Source: Candidatus Cloacimonadota bacterium
GTDB lineage: Bacteria > Cloacimonadota > Cloacimonadia > JGIOTU-2
Length of the DNA stretch: 10,338 nt
Assembly: GCA_014384665.1 (NCBI GenBank)
Contig: JACNFI010000424.1
Span: forward strand, 1 to 10,338
Reading direction: 5' to 3'
Part shown: piece after piece, positions 7,523 through 10,338 of the stretch
Layout of the letters: the number at the start of each line of letters is the position of its first letter
How positions within the stretch are numbered: position 1 is the stretch's first letter
Made by a program: the position numbers and the translations under genes
Notes under the pieces: generated by a model
Databases searched by the model: none
What the model saw: the letters and a program-made list of their open reading frames with translations, nothing else
Told to the model about the DNA's origin: nothing

Positions 7523-7660
7523 AACCACAAAGGACTCAAAGAAGGCATTCACCCTGTTAGATATTCATCCTATGGAATAAAAAGTGATAAAAATTCATAT
7601 ATATAAAATATTCTGTAGGACAAATTTGACATTATCTAACAGGGCAAGAAGTTCGCAAAG
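7523..7660. repeat. AACCACAAAG repeat, left end of the GxxExxY cassette (interrupted)
   Basis: AACCACAAAG with further AAAG units occupies 7523-7544 and resumes as TTCGCAAAG at 7652-7660, one base before the GxxExxY stop codon. The 22 bases at 7523-7544 match the reverse complement of 8063-8084 at 19 positions. Between the two halves lies a 101-bp palindromic element flanked by AAGAAG. Together with the 3' flank this accounts for most of the 196 bases between the GxxExxY gene and the 962-residue gene. Confidence 0.75.
7545..7645. mobile_element. 101-bp MITE-like element with CCCTGTTAGATA inverted repeats
   Basis: CCCTGTTAGATA (7552-7563) and its exact reverse complement (7633-7644) frame an AT-rich interior without a gene. 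Just inside each arm is a small related hairpin (7564-7577 and 7611-7624). AAGAAG occurs directly on both sides (7539-7544 and 7646-7651), as expected of a target-site duplication. Removing one copy plus the element restores a continuous AACCACAAAG-type repeat. Calling it mobile is an inference from this pattern. Confidence 0.6.
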
Positions 7661-7661
7661 A

Positions 7662-8033
7662 TTAATTGATAATTCTTTTGATTCCATTTTTTAGTAATGA
7701 AACATTAAAATTTATTAATAGAGCTAATTTGAAATTTCCTAATTTTAAGTAAGTCAACGTTTGTGCTAAATGTATATCGTTTAGTGCGTCTACAGCTTTT
7801 AATTCGATTACTAATTTATTTTCCACTAATAGATCAATTCGATATCCACAATCCAATTTTACTCCTTCAAAAACTAAGGGCATTGCTTTTTCTTTTTCAA
7901 CAAAATAACCTGCTTGTTTAATTTTATAAAATAAACATTCTTTATAAGCTGATTCCAACAGTCCGGGACCTAAAGCTTTATGGACTTCTATCGCAAGTCC
8001 AATAATTTTATGTGCAATTTCATTTTCTGTCAT
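7662..8033 (-). CDS. GxxExxY-family PD-(D/E)XK protein
   Basis: The family is named for G24-x2-E27-x2-Y30 within HKALGPGLLESAY. The nuclease-type core is visible as D67 in YRIDLLV, then E77-L78-K79 (the D...ExK pattern), then Q91-x3-Y95, a RecB-like helix motif. It is probably a small soluble nuclease-fold protein; no activity has been established to my knowledge. I chose ATG at 8033, giving 123 residues, about the family's length. An in-frame upstream ATG at 8099 would add 22 residues (NHKAHKEGTKHTED) that are just translated AACCACAAAG repeat. The GAGG ribosome binding site (11 bases upstream) also comes from the repeat edge. The gene sits between tonB and the 962-residue gene, bracketed by inverted copies of the repeat, and looks like an inserted cassette rather than a partner of its neighbours. 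Confidence 0.85.
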   Translation of the reverse strand: MTENEIAHKIIGLAIEVHKALGPGLLESAYKECLFYKIKQAGYFVEKEKAMPLVFEGVKLDCGYRIDLLVENKLVIELKAVDALNDIHLAQTLTYLKLGNFKLALLINFNVSLLKNGIKRIIN

Positions 8034-8044
8034 ATTTTTTAAAT

Positions 8045-8084
8045 CCTCTGTGTGCTTTGTGCCTTCTTTGTGAGCTTTGTGGTT
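8045..8084. repeat. AACCACAAAG repeat, right end of the GxxExxY cassette
   Basis: Read on the minus strand, four CACAAAG-like units follow each other at roughly 8-10 base spacing, starting AACCACAAAG at 8084. The last unit runs into CACAGAGG, which supplies the likely ribosome binding site of the GxxExxY gene. The copy is inverted relative to the one at 7523-7544. Confidence 0.75.
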
Positions 8085-8100
8085 TAAATTATTTTGCATA

Positions 8101-8127
8101 TCATGCCAAAGGCAGATCCGCCTATGA
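8101..8127. repeat. Imperfect hairpin with AGGC/GCCT stem
   Basis: TCAT (8101-8104) and AGGC (8110-8113) can pair with GCCT (8120-8123) and ATGA (8124-8127), with a five-base bulge. It lies just outside the cassette end, in the 98-base gap after tonB, and resembles another small REP-type unit. No second copy was found in the window. Confidence 0.4.
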
Positions 8128-8150
8128 CGGAAAAAACAAAAACTTTATTT

Positions 8151-8178
8151 ATAATACTATAAATATTTTTTTTCACAA
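8151..8178 (-). promoter_or_regulatory. Possible promoter downstream of tonB, reading toward the GxxExxY gene
   Basis: On the minus strand TTGTGA (8178-8173) is followed after 16 bases by TATTAT (8156-8151). The -10 box matches five of six bases but the -35 box only four. The surroundings are almost entirely A and T, so the match is weak evidence. Confidence 0.3.
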
Positions 8179-8182
8179 TTTA

Positions 8183-8821
8183 TTAGAATGAAAAGGTTAT
8201 TGGAAATGTAACCCATACTGCTACTGGTTTACCTTGATTTTTTGCAGGTATAAATTTCCATTTTTTTACAGCTTCTATCGCAACCTCATCCAATCCTCCA
8301 GGTCCAGATTGAAGACTCTTTATAACTTCCACAGCACCGACTGAACCATCTTCAAATACTTCAGCTTGAACAACAACAGTTCCTTCTAAACCACACTTTT
8401 TGGCAAATTCTGTATATTTAGGCCAAACCTTTTTAATGGGTATTGGTTCTTCCTCGTGAATAACAAATTTTGGAGTAGTGCCCTCTCTTCTAACTGGAGG
8501 AGGTTTTGTTAAATCAAGTGTAGTCGGTCCGATTGTTTCAACCTCTTCAATGTCTTCATCACTTTCCATGTCGGACTCTTCTATTGTGAGAGGAATAATA
8601 GGTTTTACTTCTTCAGGAGGTTTAAATTGTTTTCTAACTTCAGGAGGAATTTCAATTGTTTGAATCTCTCTAACTTCGTGAATATATGGCTTAACTTCAA
8701 TTTTTGGAAAAACAATAAAGGCAAATAGAAGTATAATGAGTGCTAAACAAAGTGATTTCTCAAAGTATGTATTTACTTCATCTTTCCAGTCAGAAAGTTT
8801 AAATTCTGTATTTTTTCGCAT
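8183..8821 (-). CDS. tonB: TonB-family energy transducer
   Basis: TonB links the inner-membrane proton-driven ExbB/ExbD motor to TonB-dependent outer-membrane transporters. Counted from ATG at 8821 the protein has 212 residues. A single inner-membrane anchor spans about 24-40 (LCLALIILLFAFIVFPKI). It is followed by a proline- and acid-rich periplasmic spacer (about 57-130, with an EESDMESDEDIEEVE patch). The TonB C-terminal domain runs from about 132 to the end: WPKY, GLEGTVVVQAEVFEDGSV, GLDEVAIEAVKKWKFIPA, GKPVAVWV. A GTG at 8854 would extend the frame by 11 residues, but those codons lie in a palindromic repeat (8841-8924), so ATG at 8821 is preferred. The gene follows the two exbD genes and completes that module. 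Gene name is by family, and the specific transporter served is unknown. Confidence 0.9.
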   Translation of the reverse strand: MRKNTEFKLSDWKDEVNTYFEKSLCLALIILLFAFIVFPKIEVKPYIHEVREIQTIEIPPEVRKQFKPPEEVKPIIPLTIEESDMESDEDIEEVETIGPTTLDLTKPPPVRREGTTPKFVIHEEEPIPIKKVWPKYTEFAKKCGLEGTVVVQAEVFEDGSVGAVEVIKSLQSGPGGLDEVAIEAVKKWKFIPAKNQGKPVAVWVTFPITFSF

Positions 8822-8840
8822 CTTTTGCCTTTTTATTTTT

Positions 8841-8924
8841 ACCACAAATGACACACAAAGAATTCTCTTAACTTTTTCATAATATCACTTTTACGATCTT
8901 TTTGCTTTTTGCGTTCTTTGTGGT
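8841..8924. repeat. Gene-less inverted AACCACAAAG element between exbD2 and tonB
   Basis: ACCACAAA (8841-8848) and its reverse complement TTTGTGGT (8917-8924) face each other across 84 bases. Further CACAAAG-like units lie inside each end (8852-8860 and 8910-8919). It fills almost the entire gap between exbD2 and tonB without an open frame. It looks like a non-coding relative of the ends that bracket the GxxExxY gene. Confidence 0.65.
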
Positions 8925-8943
8925 TAAATTCTGCCATTTTAAG

Positions 8944-9351
8944 CTACCGAAGTATTTTTGTTTCAAATGAGACCCGTAGAGCTTCTGCCTTTTTTAGTTC
9001 ATTCATTATATCCACCATAAGACCATAATCAGCATTGCGGTCAGTACGGAAGCAGCTTATAATACCCGGATTCTCAGCCAATTTCTTCTGTATAATATAT
9101 CTTATTTGGTCAGTATTAATACCAAAATCGTCAATAGATATAAAGCCAGATTGGCTTACATAGATTGTAGCAGCATTTTTGCGGTTTATTTTTTGAATCG
9201 CTTCTGCTTTAGGTAAAATAACTTTTAATCCTTTTTCTTTTACAAAAGTGGTACTGACCATAAAAAATATAAGTAAGAGAAAAGCAATATCAGCCATAGA
9301 AGCAGTTGGGATTTCAGTAGCAATTCTGGTTTTTCTTTCTATTTTTGCCAT
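8944..9351 (-). CDS. exbD: ExbD/TolR-family biopolymer transport protein (second copy)
   Basis: This 135-residue inner-membrane protein works with ExbB to convert proton flow into motion of TonB. It has a short cytoplasmic N terminus, then a single transmembrane helix (about 19-35, SMADIAFLLLIFFMVST) carrying the essential membrane aspartate D21, then a periplasmic domain with the usual ExbD ending (NADYGLMVDIMNELKKA). The start is ATG at 9351 with AGAGG just upstream. The ribosome binding site overlaps the end of the preceding exbD, only eight bases separate the genes, and translation is probably coupled. It is about as long as typical ExbD proteins. The two paralogues differ clearly in the periplasmic part, suggesting a hetero-dimer or distinct roles. 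Confidence 0.92.
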   Translation of the reverse strand: MAKIERKTRIATEIPTASMADIAFLLLIFFMVSTTFVKEKGLKVILPKAEAIQKINRKNAATIYVSQSGFISIDDFGINTDQIRYIIQKKLAENPGIISCFRTDRNADYGLMVDIMNELKKAEALRVSFETKILR

Positions 9352-9359
9352 ACAACCTC

Positions 9360-9773
9360 TTATCTGGTAGACAATGAAATTGTTTTAGCGCCTGCAGCCA
9401 GTAGTTTGTCAAGTGCTTTAACCATCATATAATATTTACATCTTCTATCAGCTTCTAAAACAAAAACCATTTTAGGGTTTTCTCTTATTTTCTCTTCCAC
9501 AATAATCTTTAATTTTTCGGGAGAGACAATCCTTTCATCAATTGCAATCTCACCCTTTTTATTGACCTTAATCTTGGTCAGATTTTCTTTTTTTATCTTT
9601 ACCTTTTTACCACCAGCCTCAGCGTGCGGAGGTAAGACTAACCCCAAACCTTGTTTGACATCAAATTTTGTAGTAACCAGGAAGAAAATCAAAAGTAAGA
9701 ATGCAACATCAGCCATTGATGCGGTTGGTATGCGAGGATTTTGCTTTAACTTTTTCTGTTTAACTAAATTCAT
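9360..9773 (-). CDS. exbD: ExbD/TolR-family biopolymer transport protein (first copy)
   Basis: This is a 137-residue paralogue of the next gene. The N terminus is basic (KQKKLKQNPR), followed by IPTASMADVAFLLLIFFLVT (15-34) with the conserved proton-path aspartate at D22. The periplasmic domain is lysine-rich (about 55-75) and ends AGAKTISLSTR. The shared IPTASMAD block in both copies shows they arose by duplication or belong to the same ExbD subtype. No strong Shine-Dalgarno precedes ATG at 9773, so initiation may rely on an A/T-rich leader or on coupling to the upstream protease gene 58 bases away. No exbB is seen within the window; it may lie upstream or elsewhere. Confidence 0.92.
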   Translation of the reverse strand: MNLVKQKKLKQNPRIPTASMADVAFLLLIFFLVTTKFDVKQGLGLVLPPHAEAGGKKVKIKKENLTKIKVNKKGEIAIDERIVSPEKLKIIVEEKIRENPKMVFVLEADRRCKYYMMVKALDKLLAAGAKTISLSTR

Positions 9774-9831
9774 TTTTTATCGCATATTAATTAACTGAGG
9801 AATAGAAGATATATACAGAAAATTCTATTAC

Positions 9832-10209
9832 TCAATATTCAATAAACTCTTTTGGATAATGGGTCATATCCAGTCTTTTCTGCTTGGGAATAAGAATTAT
9901 GCCCCATTCTTCCATTGCCAGTGCACCAATTAAGACTTCAATTCTTCTACCCTCCTCATCTTTACCAATCTCTTTAAGCACTCGTGCAAGCACATCTATA
10001 AGATAGCCTTCCACCAGACAAGTCAAGCGACACTTTCGTGTTACATTGTGTGTTTTTCCACCGAGAGCAATATGTTCAGGTTTTTCTAATCCAAATGTTG
10101 GTAAGCAAGAAGCTACATCTTCCACAATATATGTATTTATTGCTCCGCAGTCAAAGAGTGCCCAATAATCTTGCCCATCTATCCTGACACTGGCTTTTAT
10201 TCTTCCCAT
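9832..10209 (-). CDS. Retropepsin-like aspartic protease, D-C-G variant
   Basis: This 125-residue protein has the clan-AA pattern. WALFDCGAINTYI (16-28) takes the place of the usual D-T/S-G-A active-site loop, with D20-C21-G22. The second hydrophobic-hydrophobic-glycine motif is EVLIGALAMEEWG (91-103). Single-domain retropepsins of this size act as dimers. The change of Ser/Thr to Cys next to the catalytic aspartate is unusual and could alter or abolish activity. There is no signal peptide or transmembrane segment, so it is probably cytoplasmic. It lies 58 bases ahead of the first exbD on the same strand and may share its transcript; a functional link is not established. The start is ATG at 10209 with only a weak GAG-type ribosome binding site. 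A noncatalytic fold relative is an alternative. Confidence 0.72.
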   Translation of the reverse strand: MGRIKASVRIDGQDYWALFDCGAINTYIVEDVASCLPTFGLEKPEHIALGGKTHNVTRKCRLTCLVEGYLIDVLARVLKEIGKDEEGRRIEVLIGALAMEEWGIILIPKQKRLDMTHYPKEFIEY

Positions 10210-10296
10210 TTTATATCTCTGTTTTTTATCATGTTAAAAATTAACTACAGATTAACATTATCAAACATTTGGCATCTTTCATGTGAAAATCCTTTC

Positions 10297-10338
10297 TAAC
10301 CACAAAGGTTCATCCTTCGTCCCGATTATATCGGGACT
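10297..10338. repeat. AACCACAAAG unit joined to a CATCCTTCGT hairpin
   Basis: TAACCACAAAGG (10297-10308) is directly followed by CATCCTTCGT (10311-10320) and the stem GTCCCGAT / ATCGGGAC (10319-10326 and 10330-10337, loop TAT). The hairpin ends one base before the window edge. Two repeat families are joined here, in the gap upstream of the protease gene; the rest of that gap shows no gene. Confidence 0.6.

Noticed and set aside
8045..8084. CRISPR-like array from the repeated CACAAAG units
   Set aside because: The units are 7-10 bases long with no spacers of constant length and no cas genes nearby.
7515..8092. Target-site duplication around the whole GxxExxY cassette
   Set aside because: TAATT-like bases occur on both outer sides but are not exact and the flanks are AT-rich, so no duplication could be claimed.
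8146..8165. TATTTATA / TATAAATA hairpin after tonB, a possible terminator
   Set aside because: The stem contains only A-T pairs, so it is too weak to call despite a T-rich stretch beyond it.
10232..10257. TGTTAA / TTAACA inverted repeat upstream of the protease gene
   Set aside because: It is six A/T-rich bases per arm in an AT-rich gap, expected by chance.

Overview
The window is a low-GC stretch of a Gram-negative-type bacterial genome. Every convincing gene lies on the minus strand, so transcription runs from high to low coordinates. Two large secreted proteins end in FlgD-like / type IX-style C-terminal domains. One carries a carboxypeptidase-regulatory-like domain and Asp-box motifs, and a PorV/UPF0164-type outer-membrane barrel sits between the two. 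Together with a TonB/ExbD set and many intergenic palindromes, this resembles Candidatus Cloacimonadota or neighbouring candidate phyla such as WOR-3. That placement is an inference from domain style, not from a marker gene.

Layout in transcriptional order: a small retropepsin-like aspartic protease with a D-C-G motif (10209-9832); two tandem ExbD proteins (9773-8944); TonB (8821-8183); a GxxExxY-family PD-(D/E)XK protein (8033-7662); a 962-residue exported protein (7465-4577); a PorV-like barrel (4560-3484); a 786-residue exported protein (3361-1001) followed by a clear intrinsic terminator (944-979); and a cupin with its own promoter (532-155). No ExbB lies inside the window.

The genes fall into two working groups. 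ExbD/ExbD/TonB is an inner-membrane energy-coupling module for outer-membrane transport. The 962-aa protein, the PorV-like barrel and the 786-aa protein look like a cargo/shuttle/cargo set for surface export. The barrel and the larger cargo share DxDxDGxxDED calcium-loop motifs.

The most unusual layer is the intergenic DNA, which holds several families of palindromic repeats: AACCACAAAG repeats, a 101-bp element with CCCTGTTAGATA ends, paired CCCACA hairpins, hairpins headed by CATCCTTCGT, and a CGCGAAA element with a GTTTTTATAGTGAACTCAT end. The GxxExxY gene is bracketed by a 19/22 inverted pair of AACCACAAAG repeats, and one of these has apparently been interrupted by the 101-bp element. 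This is the best candidate in the window for an undescribed system: a repeat-bounded nuclease-fold cassette with gene-less derivatives nearby.
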